Assembly (NCBI GenBank): GCA_964430665.1
Contig: CAYSFC010000014.1
Span: forward strand, 1 to 16,817
Direction: 5' to 3'
Length of the DNA: 16,817 nt
Origin: JAQUYS01 sp964430665
Lineage (GTDB): Archaea > Nanobdellota > Nanobdellia > Woesearchaeales > SKGA01
Under the pieces are notes generated by a model. That model worked only from the letters and a program-made list of their open reading frames with translations, made no database searches and was not told the origin of the DNA. The position numbers and the translations under genes were made by a program. This document shows, in pieces, positions 1-7,062 of the stretch (positions are counted from its first letter, which is position 1; each line of letters starts with the position of its first letter).

Positions 1-34
1 ATGAGATTCCCCTAGAAAAATCCAGGGAAATCCG

Positions 35-64
35 AAAAACAAAAAGAGATTGTAAACTCTTTTT
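35..64 (-). terminator. Hairpin plus T-tract ending the 64-3001 operon
   Basis: Read on the minus strand just past the HAD-like gene, eight bases (57-64) pair with 41-48 around an 8-nt loop. The 3' arm contains five T, followed by G and another five T. The stem overlaps the stop codon of the last gene. A hairpin with oligo-T is sufficient as an intrinsic-type stop, and archaeal RNA polymerase ends readily at T-runs. A second imperfect inverted repeat lies beyond it (5-13 with 24-32, one mismatch). I see no gene in 1-63. Confidence 0.45.
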
Positions 65-966
65 TAAAACAAAATATTCTCACCTTTACCATAATGTATG
101 GTAACATCTTTTAACAAATCAGGTTGCTTTTCTATGATTTTTTTCATAACATTGTATTTTCTAACATCGGATTCATAGACATTTATTTTCAAAGAAAGAT
201 TATTTCGCTCTGCAAAAGTTTTCGCACCTAGAACATTCTCAAAAGTAACTTCATCTTCGGCATTTATCTCTGCTTCTGAGTTTTTATTAATTTTTCTTAA
301 ATGATAATATATTTTCTGTTTCGAGTTAATCTTTCTCTTCCGTATAGTATTTACATCATAATCGTTGTCTCCGATCAAAGATAATATTTCTCCATTTTTC
401 TCCAAAGAAATATAACTACTTTGCTTGTTGTAAACCACTTCAGGAAAATCTTCTTCAGAATAAATTCCTTTAACTTGTTTTCCAAAATCATTACAACTAT
501 TTACATTTTCATGGAATTTTTTATTATTCTTATTCAATTCATAAAAGAATTTGTCTGTATAAAAATATAAAAATTCTTTACTGGGTTTATTTTCAAAATC
601 ATCAACCACATTAATTAAACTAGTATATATTTTTTCTTTAAATGTATTATATGAAAACTCGCCCGCTCTTACCTTTCCAAATATATCTTCCACATAATTT
701 AAAATAAATTTATCTCTTTTAACATTTGTATCAATATCTCTTTTAACAAATTCTTTTTCAGTACATACATTTTCAAAAGCAAGCCTGAATTTGTTGTTCA
801 AAGTATCATCAATATCAACAAATAAAGTATTTTTTTTGGATTCTTTTACTTTAGATAAATTCTTCCATTGAATATATAATTTTGAAAAGTTTGCACTATT
901 TGAATAAGCAAAATTTTTCAAATTATGTAAATTGTCTATTTTCCTAAGATCTGTATCTAAACTCAT
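64..966 (-). CDS. HAD-superfamily-like protein, last gene of a four-gene operon
   Basis: This 300-aa soluble protein has no signal peptide or membrane segment. Residues 48-56 read LFVDIDDTL, the HAD motif I (DxDxT, with D51 the expected nucleophile and D53 the acid). An acidic GDNDYD at 199-204 resembles motif IV, which holds Mg2+. The middle (70-180) is a lysine-rich, probably helical cap region. A late strand-plus-acid segment, INVYESD (261-267), recalls the end of the fold in HAD enzymes that act on nucleic-acid or nucleotide ends. The substrate is unknown; a phosphatase role is inferred from motifs only. The start is well supported: GAGGAG lies 6 nt upstream, inside the end of the preceding gene, and the stop of that gene directly abuts this ATG, so the two are probably translationally coupled. 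HAD membership is fairly likely; function is open. Confidence 0.6.
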   Translation of the reverse strand: MSLDTDLRKIDNLHNLKNFAYSNSANFSKLYIQWKNLSKVKESKKNTLFVDIDDTLNNKFRLAFENVCTEKEFVKRDIDTNVKRDKFILNYVEDIFGKVRAGEFSYNTFKEKIYTSLINVVDDFENKPSKEFLYFYTDKFFYELNKNNKKFHENVNSCNDFGKQVKGIYSEEDFPEVVYNKQSSYISLEKNGEILSLIGDNDYDVNTIRKRKINSKQKIYYHLRKINKNSEAEINAEDEVTFENVLGAKTFAERNNLSLKINVYESDVRKYNVMKKIIEKQPDLLKDVTIHYGKGENILF

Positions 967-1977
967 TTAAATCTCCTCAAGTATGGTTGGATCAACTAAA
1001 CCAATATCTTCTATTCCTGAATATTCTTTTTTCACAGCCTTATTTATTCCTGAATAAACCTTACTAAGGTCAGCATTTCTGTTGTAAAAATTAAGCTGAG
1101 CTAAACCCTCAAAATCAGAAGAACTTTCATAATTACAATTTTGTTCATCTAAAGCAATGATAACTTCATTAACTAAAACACTTCCAAGATTTTTCTCTTG
1201 TTTATCTTTATTAAAAAACGTATAGCTAACAGGCAATAAAAAACTTATATTTTTTTCATCCGAAAAATAAACCAGATCTAATTTTCCAATATTTTCTTCT
1301 AACTTAGAAAAATATTTTTTTGGATCTTGAATTAATTCCAACAATTGATTTTCAGATTCTTTTTTACCAACTGCCTTTTCCAGTTTATCTTTTAATGTAA
1401 CAATATCGTCAGTTTGTTTTATTCCACCTACATTAGGTTTGTAACTTTCAACCTTCTTTGATTGAGTTGTTAAAAAATCCACAATAGCTTTATATCTTTG
1501 ATCGAGATATTTATTATCGTTTTCTCTTAAAGCTTTATTTAAGTCAGTTACGTTTGAAAAATAATCTCCCACAGGAATTTTGTCCTCAATACAATCTTTA
1601 TTTTTATATGCTTCAAAAACTTTATTTGCAACACCTTTATTTCTTGTAGGCATATTTTTTAAAATATTTTCTTTTTCAGAAGTTTTTATACCATAAGTTG
1701 GATCAACACTTTCAAATAATTGATCTTTGTTTTGTGAAATATAACGATTCAATAAACTTCCAAAAGTCATCCCAAGTAAAGTTTTCCCAACTTCTTCATT
1801 TAACCTAACTGAATCTTTAATTCTATTTTCATAACCAAATTTAAAAATTCTTTTATAATTCTCTTCAGCATTTTCATTATCTACAAAAAATTCTTTGAAT
1901 ACTTTAACTTTACCACGAAGATTTTTTGTGTTCAAATATTTTAATGCATCATCATTTGTTATTAGTTTGTTTTCCAT
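967..1977 (-). CDS. Uncharacterised 336-aa cytoplasmic protein
   Basis: I do not recognise the family. The protein is soluble, rich in Lys, Glu and Asn, mostly predicted helical, and has no signal peptide or transmembrane stretch. The first half (about 1-200) is highly charged and includes a nearly repetitive Lys/Glu stretch around 180-215. The C-terminal third (about 220-300) is richer in beta-forming hydrophobics (LDLVYF, ISFLLPVSYTFF, SVLVNEVIIAL) and may be a small beta domain. It sits between the lipoprotein gene (6-nt gap) and the HAD-like gene (no gap), so all are probably made together. A weak AGGTAG lies upstream of the ATG. The expression and length look like a real gene; no activity can be assigned from sequence. 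Confidence 0.6.
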   Translation of the reverse strand: MENKLITNDDALKYLNTKNLRGKVKVFKEFFVDNENAEENYKRIFKFGYENRIKDSVRLNEEVGKTLLGMTFGSLLNRYISQNKDQLFESVDPTYGIKTSEKENILKNMPTRNKGVANKVFEAYKNKDCIEDKIPVGDYFSNVTDLNKALRENDNKYLDQRYKAIVDFLTTQSKKVESYKPNVGGIKQTDDIVTLKDKLEKAVGKKESENQLLELIQDPKKYFSKLEENIGKLDLVYFSDEKNISFLLPVSYTFFNKDKQEKNLGSVLVNEVIIALDEQNCNYESSSDFEGLAQLNFYNRNADLSKVYSGINKAVKKEYSGIEDIGLVDPTILEEI

Positions 1978-1983
1978 TTTAAT

Positions 1984-2394
1984 CTACCTATTTTCGTAAC
2001 AACATTTTTCAAGTGCTTTCCATCCTTCATCTGTTGAAATATGATTATCTTTATTGGTGTCTGCATTAGTTGTAATTCTTTTCCAATCAACTTCCCAAGA
2101 TGGACCACAAACACCTCTTGCAGAAAAATCTCCAACAGCATTATATTTAACTTTCATGTCTCCTTTTTCAATCGCATCAATACTTCTCAAATTATTGTAA
2201 ACACCTTTATCTAAAGTATATACCTTATCACTAAATTTTAAAATATCTCCATTTTCATGAGACATGTAGGATAAATTTGGTCCTATAAATCCGCTTCTTG
2301 ATTCACCAAGATCTTTAGTCAAAGAACTAGATGGAGAACAAGCAGTCATTGTATAAACAACTGCTGCAAGTAATATATTTCTTAATGTTTTCAT
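1984..2394 (-). CDS. Small lipoprotein with an EF-hand calcium loop
   Basis: This 136-aa protein is probably exported and anchored on the outer face of the membrane. It begins with a charged MKTLRN, then a hydrophobic stretch, then a lipobox-like MTAC, placing the lipid-modified Cys at residue 19. Near the C-terminus, DTNKDNHISTDE (112-123) matches the 12-residue EF-hand loop exactly: acidic or polar ligands at positions 1, 3, 5 and 7, Ile at 8 and Glu at 12, so it should bind Ca2+. Single EF loops of this kind occur in extracellular dockerin-like and calcium-sensing proteins. Cys96 and Cys131/132 could form disulfides. I chose the internal ATG over an upstream in-frame start at 2451. It has GAGGA about 7 nt before it, yields a clean signal sequence, and avoids overlapping the preceding gene. 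Function is otherwise unknown. Confidence 0.7.
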   Translation of the reverse strand: MKTLRNILLAAVVYTMTACSPSSSLTKDLGESRSGFIGPNLSYMSHENGDILKFSDKVYTLDKGVYNNLRSIDAIEKGDMKVKYNAVGDFSARGVCGPSWEVDWKRITTNADTNKDNHISTDEGWKALEKCCYENR

Positions 2395-2413
2395 TTTATT
2401 TTCCTCTTTTGTT

Positions 2414-3001
2414 TTATTTTTTATCCTCAAATTTAAGATAATTTTTCTCAATTGTTTCTTTCAAACCTTGAGTCTCGTTAAACTTATATTTCTCTAGAAA
2501 ACCATATAACATCTCAACTGATTGCTCAAAGTCAGATTTTGAACTTAAGTGCGATCCAACCATAAAACTAGTTGTCTTATTCATAGCACAAAAAGCATCT
2601 TTTGTAACAATATATTTTGTTTCAGGATCTCTTTTAGAAACAATTGAATAGTAATTTTTGTCTTCTCCAAATTCTCTAGAAATTTCATAAAATTCAGGAC
2701 TCATGTTTATTGATGCAAATAAATCAACAGATTTCATAATTCCTTTTGAAATATATCTTCCACCAAGCCCTCCTAAATCTCCTTCAAATTCAGAACTTTT
2801 TAATTTAGTTAAATCTGGTTTATTATCTATATCTCCAACACCGAAACCATCAAAAGCAAAATATTCTTTTTCAGGTATTGTAACATAAGTTCCAGGTAAT
2901 TCCATATCAATTTTTGATTCTGGAATATCTTTTCCATATGAAGGTAAAAAACTCAAACCAGCGATTAGCGTCCCCGCAACAATTTTTTGTAATTTATTCA
3001 T
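2414..3001 (-). CDS. Secreted protein of unknown function, first gene of the operon
   Basis: This 195-aa protein starts with a classic Sec signal peptide: Lys near the N-terminus, a hydrophobic core (IVAGTLIAGLSFL) and a likely cut near residue 23 (SYG/KD). The mature part has a Gly-rich segment (FGVGDID and GDLGGLGGRY, about 52-82) and a helical, Lys/Glu-rich C-terminus (160-195). One Cys (138) lies in the middle. I do not recognise a family. The start carries GGAGATGA 7-8 nt upstream, so unlike most first genes here it has a leader. It is followed after 19 nt by another exported protein, so the pair probably acts at the cell surface. It is transcribed away from the AbrB-PhoU regulator, with which it shares the intergenic region. 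Confidence 0.65.
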   Translation of the reverse strand: MNKLQKIVAGTLIAGLSFLPSYGKDIPESKIDMELPGTYVTIPEKEYFAFDGFGVGDIDNKPDLTKLKSSEFEGDLGGLGGRYISKGIMKSVDLFASINMSPEFYEISREFGEDKNYYSIVSKRDPETKYIVTKDAFCAMNKTTSFMVGSHLSSKSDFEQSVEMLYGFLEKYKFNETQGLKETIEKNYLKFEDKK

Positions 3002-3040
3002 TCAATTCATCTCCTTTTGTTTTCTGAGAATTTTGTTCTC

Positions 3041-3050
3041 ACTAGAAAGT
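3041..3050. promoter_or_regulatory. ACT-N4-AGT dyad upstream of the secreted-protein operon
   Basis: Perfect half-sites ACT and AGT flank AGAA. On the minus strand a TATA-like stretch lies at about 3059-3070, predicting transcription from about 3037-3040. The dyad would then sit between the TATA box and the start site, a position where a bound protein would repress. The same dyad form occurs at 4036-4045, 7585-7594 and 10419-10428. A 10-bp motif is weak on its own. Confidence 0.3.
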
Positions 3051-3077
3051 AACTAAACATATATAATAAACATTTTG

Positions 3078-3092
3078 TATATTATTAATATA
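3078..3092. promoter_or_regulatory. AT-only perfect dyad before the AbrB-PhoU gene
   Basis: Seven bases, TATATTA, are mirrored exactly by TAATATA around one central T. It lies about 23 nt upstream of the TATA-box centre, and a 10-bp direct repeat (ATATAATAAA at 3061-3070 and 3108-3117) flanks it. AbrB-type proteins often bind AT-rich DNA near their own genes, so autoregulation is possible. Pure A/T dyads also arise easily by chance in DNA this AT-rich. Confidence 0.25.
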
Positions 3093-3104
3093 AATATAGT
3101 TAAG

Positions 3105-3112
3105 TTTATATA
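3105..3112 (+). promoter_or_regulatory. TATA box for the AbrB-PhoU gene (leaderless)
   Basis: TTTATATA begins 29 nt before the ATG at 3134. With initiation about 25-27 nt from the box centre, as is usual in archaea, transcription would begin at or next to the start codon. No Shine-Dalgarno is present, as expected for a leaderless transcript. Confidence 0.65.
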
Positions 3113-3133
3113 ATAAATGTCATTAATAAAACT

Positions 3134-4033
3134 ATGAGAAGAAAAATAATCAAACAAGGACTTGGTGCATACACAATCACTCTCCCTAAGAAATGGATAG
3201 ATTTCACTCAAATAAAGGCTGGAGATGAGGTTTCTATAAATGAAGCAGGAAAAACTCTAATTATAGAAGCAGAACAATCTCAAGCAGTTGAAGAAAGAAA
3301 AGCTGTTTTAAATTATAACAATTACAAAGAAGGAGAACATCTTAGGAGTTTTTTAGGATCCCTATATAGGGGAGGATATGATACAATCGTTATAAATTAC
3401 GACGACATGTCTGTTCAAGAAAAAGTTCACAAAGCCATACAATCCATGTATGGTTTCGAAATAGTGGAGTTTAACAAATCTTTTTGTGTAATAAAAAACG
3501 TTGGTTTGGAGGCTGATTCAGATATTTCAAAATTCCTGCGAAAATTAGTTTTCGTCGTTGAAAACATACAGAATTTAGTTAAAGATGTGATTTTTTCTTC
3601 AAATTTTGAAAATGAACAAGAACTAAGATATTTGAGAACTAGTGCAATAAAATTAAAAGATTTATCTATGCGCATAGTTGCAAAACAGAAACTATTTGAT
3701 AATTCCTCTTTGACAAGTTATTTAGTTGTAGAAAAATTATGGCAAATTGTAAGAGCGAACATTCATATTTACGATCTTTTAAAGGAATCTAAAAAAATTT
3801 TCAAATCAACTCAAAAAAATATCGAGTATTTAAGCAAATATCTTCAAGAATCCTTATCTTTTAAAAAAATAACATCTGAACAAAATAGAAAAGACTACAT
3901 TTCTTTGAAAACAAACATAGAGAAAGCTCTTGAAAAGGCCGAAAATAGTGAAATTAACGCATATTTGTTGCAAATACTAATTTATATACATTCTATAAAT
4001 TCCAAATTAGAGATTATTCGCTTTGAAATGTAA
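3134..4033 (+). CDS. AbrB-domain/PhoU-like transcription regulator
   Basis: This 299-aa protein has an N-terminal SpoVT/AbrB DNA-binding domain (about 1-47). It shows the family's swapped-hairpin pattern: K-x-x-x-G-x-x-x-x-T-L-P-K-x-W followed by GDEV and a strand ending LIIEA. The remainder (about 120-299) is almost entirely helical with regularly spaced hydrophobics, like the PhoU helical-bundle fold. Fusions of this kind are widespread in archaea and are usually annotated as phosphate-uptake regulators. Here no phosphate transporter (pst) gene is adjacent, so the phosphate link is from family knowledge only. It stands alone, divergent from the secreted-protein operon, and could regulate that operon or itself. 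The start is fixed by the TATA box 29 nt upstream. Confidence 0.82.
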   Translation: MRRKIIKQGLGAYTITLPKKWIDFTQIKAGDEVSINEAGKTLIIEAEQSQAVEERKAVLNYNNYKEGEHLRSFLGSLYRGGYDTIVINYDDMSVQEKVHKAIQSMYGFEIVEFNKSFCVIKNVGLEADSDISKFLRKLVFVVENIQNLVKDVIFSSNFENEQELRYLRTSAIKLKDLSMRIVAKQKLFDNSSLTSYLVVEKLWQIVRANIHIYDLLKESKKIFKSTQKNIEYLSKYLQESLSFKKITSEQNRKDYISLKTNIEKALEKAENSEINAYLLQILIYIHSINSKLEIIRFEM

Positions 4034-4067
4034 TTACTCTTAAGTAATAACAAAAACGAAAGATTTA
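4033..4067 (+). promoter_or_regulatory. Shared upstream module: ACT-N4-AGT dyad plus 18-nt block
   Basis: A 6-bp perfect inverted repeat (4033-4038 with 4043-4048) is centred 9.5 nt before the block ACAAAAACGAAAGATTTA (4050-4067), which runs into the TATA box. The same 18 nt, and a dyad with identical spacing, precede the gene at 10476. The purine-rich CGAAAGA just before the TATA is where the TFB-recognition element sits in archaea. Confidence 0.6.
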
Positions 4068-4071
4068 AATA
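4064..4071 (+). promoter_or_regulatory. TATA box for the kinase-domain gene at 4093
   Basis: TTTAAATA begins 29 nt before the ATG at 4093, with an upstream CGAAAGA resembling a TFB-recognition element. The spacing decides the start codon. It points to 4093 and not to the GTG at 4072, which would overlap the box itself. Confidence 0.7.
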
Positions 4072-4092
4072 GTGATACTAGTTAGAAATATC

Positions 4093-5592
4093 ATGTATGA
4101 AAACCAAGAATATGTGTTTCCTGTACGCACTCTAAATCCAAGTTGGAGAGCGCCAAGATTTTCATTATTTGAGAAAATATTTGAGCACTTCAATATATCT
4201 CAAAGAGAAATGGTTAAATTATACAATAATGTTCAAGAAACATTGGAAAAATCATGGAAACCAAAAGATCCAATTTATCATAATTATTTAACACAAGAAC
4301 CAATTTCTTTCAAAACAAGAGATGGAACCGAATATATTCTTTCAAAAGGAGTGTCTGGAATAGATTTTAATTCTCGTAGTGTTTTGAGATTTATCCGTAA
4401 AGTTCCTTTTCAAATTAAATCTAAACCAATACATCTAAGCGATATTGTTTCTTCAGAACATTTAGCAACAATTATTCCTGATACTAATACGAACATAGAT
4501 AAAAAAATGTTCGAAGAATTTTATGGCAATATAGATGAAAATGAAAATTTTTATTCAAATTTTGATGTTATTTCAGAAATAACAATACCAAGTAGATCTA
4601 AAGTATTCAAACTCAAAAATAAATTTAATGCAATTGGAACAATAATAAAACCTTCAGCAACTCCAGACGTTATATATAAACAATATGATACTGAAAAAGA
4701 AGTATTGGCTGAAGAAACATCTTTAAGAATTGGATCTTGGGCGTTGAATGAAAAAATACCTTCAGAATCAGATATGTATTATTATTTAAGAGATCAAGCT
4801 AAAAATTCTCATCTAGTTTCTGTTCAAGAGGATGTTACAAACGTTGCAAATTATAAATATGATTTGGCTTTAAAATCAGAAACGAAAAAAGGAATAAACC
4901 AATATATGAACTACTGGCTAAAAACTTTAGCAGAAGTCCACATATTAGGAAGTAAATATGTTTCTTCAAAGTATGGTGACGATTTTATTCAAGAACAAGC
5001 AATGAAAGCTTCATATTTAGTTTCCGATAACATATATAAAAATATACAAAAACTAGAAAAAACTAAATCTAATTTAATTAAGAATGGATCTTCAGAAGAA
5101 TCAATAACAAAAGTAAATCAAGTTTTAAAAGACAAAATGAGGATGTTGGAATTAGATCAAATAGTAAGAGCTGATGGTGAGGATGATTGGATTCACGCAG
5201 ACATAAAATCAAATAACATGGTTGGAAATTATTTAGTAGATTGGGCTAATTCTGGATGGGGAAATGGATTGTATGATTTTATTCGTTTATTGAAATCAAC
5301 AGATATGAGAAAATATGATTTATCTGTTCAAGAAGAAAAAAGATATTTAAAAATGTATTTATCCGAAAAAGAAAGACTAAAACAAAATTTTTTCCCCGAA
5401 GAGAATGTTGTTAAAGTTACAGATGAATATGTCGACAAAAAATATATTGTTTATTCAGCTTTAAAAGAATTATATAATCCTCTTTTTAGAGTTTGGCGTG
5501 AGAGCCACGATAGCAATAATAAAACTTTTGCGACAATAGATTTAGAAGAGAAGTTTTCTACACAAAACGAACTTACTTCAGAACATAAATAG
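4093..5592 (+). CDS. Large protein with an aminoglycoside-phosphotransferase-like kinase domain
   Basis: This 499-aa protein has no signal or membrane segment. Its C-terminal half has the APH/choline-kinase pattern: VIYKQYD with K196 as the likely ATP-binding Lys, then WIHADIKSNN (366-375) giving the HxDxxxxN catalytic loop (H368, D370, N375), then VDWANSG (382-388) with D383 as the metal-binding Asp. APH-fold enzymes phosphorylate small molecules such as sugars, choline, amino acids or antibiotics; nothing here points to a particular substrate. Residues 1-160 form a separate N-terminal region I do not recognise, and about 310-355 looks like a helical insertion. Active-site residues appear intact. 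The ATG at 4093 is preferred to an in-frame GTG at 4072 because of the TATA spacing. Its last 20 bases overlap the end of the convergent YigZ-like gene. The promoter module is shared with the gene at 10476. Confidence 0.72.
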   Translation: MYENQEYVFPVRTLNPSWRAPRFSLFEKIFEHFNISQREMVKLYNNVQETLEKSWKPKDPIYHNYLTQEPISFKTRDGTEYILSKGVSGIDFNSRSVLRFIRKVPFQIKSKPIHLSDIVSSEHLATIIPDTNTNIDKKMFEEFYGNIDENENFYSNFDVISEITIPSRSKVFKLKNKFNAIGTIIKPSATPDVIYKQYDTEKEVLAEETSLRIGSWALNEKIPSESDMYYYLRDQAKNSHLVSVQEDVTNVANYKYDLALKSETKKGINQYMNYWLKTLAEVHILGSKYVSSKYGDDFIQEQAMKASYLVSDNIYKNIQKLEKTKSNLIKNGSSEESITKVNQVLKDKMRMLELDQIVRADGEDDWIHADIKSNNMVGNYLVDWANSGWGNGLYDFIRLLKSTDMRKYDLSVQEEKRYLKMYLSEKERLKQNFFPEENVVKVTDEYVDKKYIVYSALKELYNPLFRVWRESHDSNNKTFATIDLEEKFSTQNELTSEHK

Positions 5593-6088
5593 TAACAATC
5601 ACCCTATCAACTTTAAAATCAACAGAATATTTTGTTTTGTTTTTCTTTAACTCTTTCTCAAAAGAACCAAATTCAGCAAAAGACATTTCTTTAACAATCT
5701 CATCATACTCTTTCTTTTCAATTAATTTATTTTCACCAAGAGCCTGCCTTCCTACATCCCCGTAAGCAGATATCAGACCACTCACACCTAGTTTGACACC
5801 ACCAAAAATTCTAGCAACACAAATTAAAACACAATCTAAATCATTATATTTTATAATATTAAAAAGAGGCATACCTGCAGTCTTGGAAGGTTCACCATCA
5901 TCTGAATAATTTTCCTCACTTCCAATCTTAAACGCATAAGCAACATGATTGCATCCCTTATGTTTTTTTCTAATAGAACTTAAAATTTCTTTAATTTCAG
6001 AAGAATCTTTTAAAGGAAAAACATAACCGAAAAATTGACTTTTATTAATTAATAGTTTAGCAGAACTTTCCTTTTGAACAGTTTTCAT
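5573..6088 (-). CDS. YigZ/IMPACT-family protein
   Basis: This 171-aa protein matches the YigZ/IMPACT (UPF0029) family. Landmarks are SDDGEPSKTAG (62-72, the family's DDGEPxxTAG) and ARIFGGVKLGVSGL (92-105, the FGGxKLGxxGL block). The N-terminal IMPACT-type alpha/beta domain and the C-terminal small domain together give the usual length, slightly short of the roughly 200 aa of bacterial YigZ. The IMPACT branch in eukaryotes modulates translational stress signalling through GCN1; the role of archaeal and bacterial members is not settled. I start it at the ATG at 6088. A TATA box begins 29 nt upstream of it, and the in-frame GTG at 6106 would lie before the predicted transcript start. It overlaps the convergent kinase-domain gene by 20 nt. 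Confidence 0.85.
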   Translation of the reverse strand: MKTVQKESSAKLLINKSQFFGYVFPLKDSSEIKEILSSIRKKHKGCNHVAYAFKIGSEENYSDDGEPSKTAGMPLFNIIKYNDLDCVLICVARIFGGVKLGVSGLISAYGDVGRQALGENKLIEKKEYDEIVKEMSFAEFGSFEKELKKNKTKYSVDFKVDRVIVTIYVLK

Positions 6089-6109
6089 ATTCAGAATTAA
6101 TTTCACTCA

Positions 6110-6117
6110 TTTATATA
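6110..6117 (-). promoter_or_regulatory. TATA box for the YigZ/IMPACT gene (leaderless)
   Basis: On the minus strand TATATAAA begins 29 nt before the ATG at 6088. It fits in the short gap after the sigma-like gene, whose stop is at 6121-6123, so the YigZ-like gene probably has its own promoter and is not just read through from upstream. Confidence 0.6.
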
Positions 6118-6120
6118 CTT

Positions 6121-7059
6121 TTATACAAGTTTAAATCTTTTTTTAAATTTTTTAATATGTTTATTTTTATTTAATCTAACTCCTTCTCTACTCATACCTA
6201 CACTTTCAGAAATTTTTGCACTACTTTTACCATCAATACCTTCCTTAAATATATATCTTTGTTTTTCATCCAAAGTTAATAAAAAATTTTGATATTTATT
6301 CCAAATCATACTTTTATGTACTTTATTTTCAACATCATCTTCAAATGGAAAATCTTCTTCATCATAATCTAAATCTTTAGGTAAACTAAAAAAATCACTC
6401 ACAAATCCATAATCTTCTTTAGGATAATTTGTTTTTTCATCTTCAAAAACATTCCAATTATCTTCATCAAAAAAATCAGTTAATCTTTTCTTACTAATAA
6501 TATTTTTTCTTTTAACATAACAATCTCCAATTCCGATTAAAATTCTATGTAATGCTTTGATATGTTTTCCTTTAACATTTTCTTCTATCTCTTCAGGTCT
6601 AGGAAAAATTCCATTTTTCTTAAAATATTTTTCTTGAAAATCACGAACCGCTCTAACTGCAACATATTCGTTGAATTTAGTTCCCTTTTCTTCATTTATA
6701 CTTCTTATCATCTCTAACCTAATATATGCCTTTGCTAAATATTCAAAACTACCTTTCATTTTAAAAATTTTAGCAGCTCTGACTAAACCAAAATAAGCAC
6801 TTCCCAATATATCGAAAGTTAAATTAGGATTATGTATAATATATTTCTCAGCAAAATTTGTGACGAAGTGACCATATTGTTTTTGTAATTCTTCAACCGC
6901 ACCTTTCTCTTCGCTTTGAACTCTTTGAATTAAATTGTTTCTTTCTTCATCATTTAACTTTTTAAATCTCGGAAGAGTCTTACAATATTTAATAAAAAAT
7001 TCCATTTCAGGAACTTTGTAAAACTCTGAGAATTCTCTTGTTTGATATAGTTTAACCAT
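6121..7059 (-). CDS. Bacterial-type sigma-70 family protein
   Basis: This 312-aa protein follows the sigma-70 layout from end to end. Residues 33-60 (LNDEERNNLIQRVQ and on) match region 1.2. Residues 60-123 match region 2: FVTNFAEKY, then DILGSAYFGLVRAAKIF (core-binding 2.2), then FEYLAKAYIRLEMIRSI (2.3-2.4). Residues 130-175 match region 3, including FPRPEEIEE. An acidic stretch (194-246, with LTDFFDED like the 3.2 linker) follows. Residues 253-310 match region 4, with a helix-turn-helix SAKISESVGMSREGVRLNKNKHIKKFKK. The two tryptophans that open the -10 element in housekeeping sigmas are Ala111 and Tyr112 here. Sigma factors bind bacterial RNA polymerase; archaea normally use TBP and TFB, so its partner here is unclear. 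It could act as a DNA-binding regulator. It lies 3 nt after a region-4-like gene in one operon. Confidence 0.8.
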   Translation of the reverse strand: MVKLYQTREFSEFYKVPEMEFFIKYCKTLPRFKKLNDEERNNLIQRVQSEEKGAVEELQKQYGHFVTNFAEKYIIHNPNLTFDILGSAYFGLVRAAKIFKMKGSFEYLAKAYIRLEMIRSINEEKGTKFNEYVAVRAVRDFQEKYFKKNGIFPRPEEIEENVKGKHIKALHRILIGIGDCYVKRKNIISKKRLTDFFDEDNWNVFEDEKTNYPKEDYGFVSDFFSLPKDLDYDEEDFPFEDDVENKVHKSMIWNKYQNFLLTLDEKQRYIFKEGIDGKSSAKISESVGMSREGVRLNKNKHIKKFKKRFKLV

Positions 7060-7062
7060 TCA

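Noticed and set aside
5..32. Imperfect 9-bp inverted repeat at the left edge as an attachment or insertion end
   Set aside because: It has one mismatch, no flanking direct repeat, no transposase or integrase nearby, and the window edge hides any partner copy.
4093..5592. An antibiotic-resistance gene
   Set aside because: The APH fold is shared by many kinases for ordinary metabolites. The sequence gives no sign of an antibiotic substrate and no mobile element is near.
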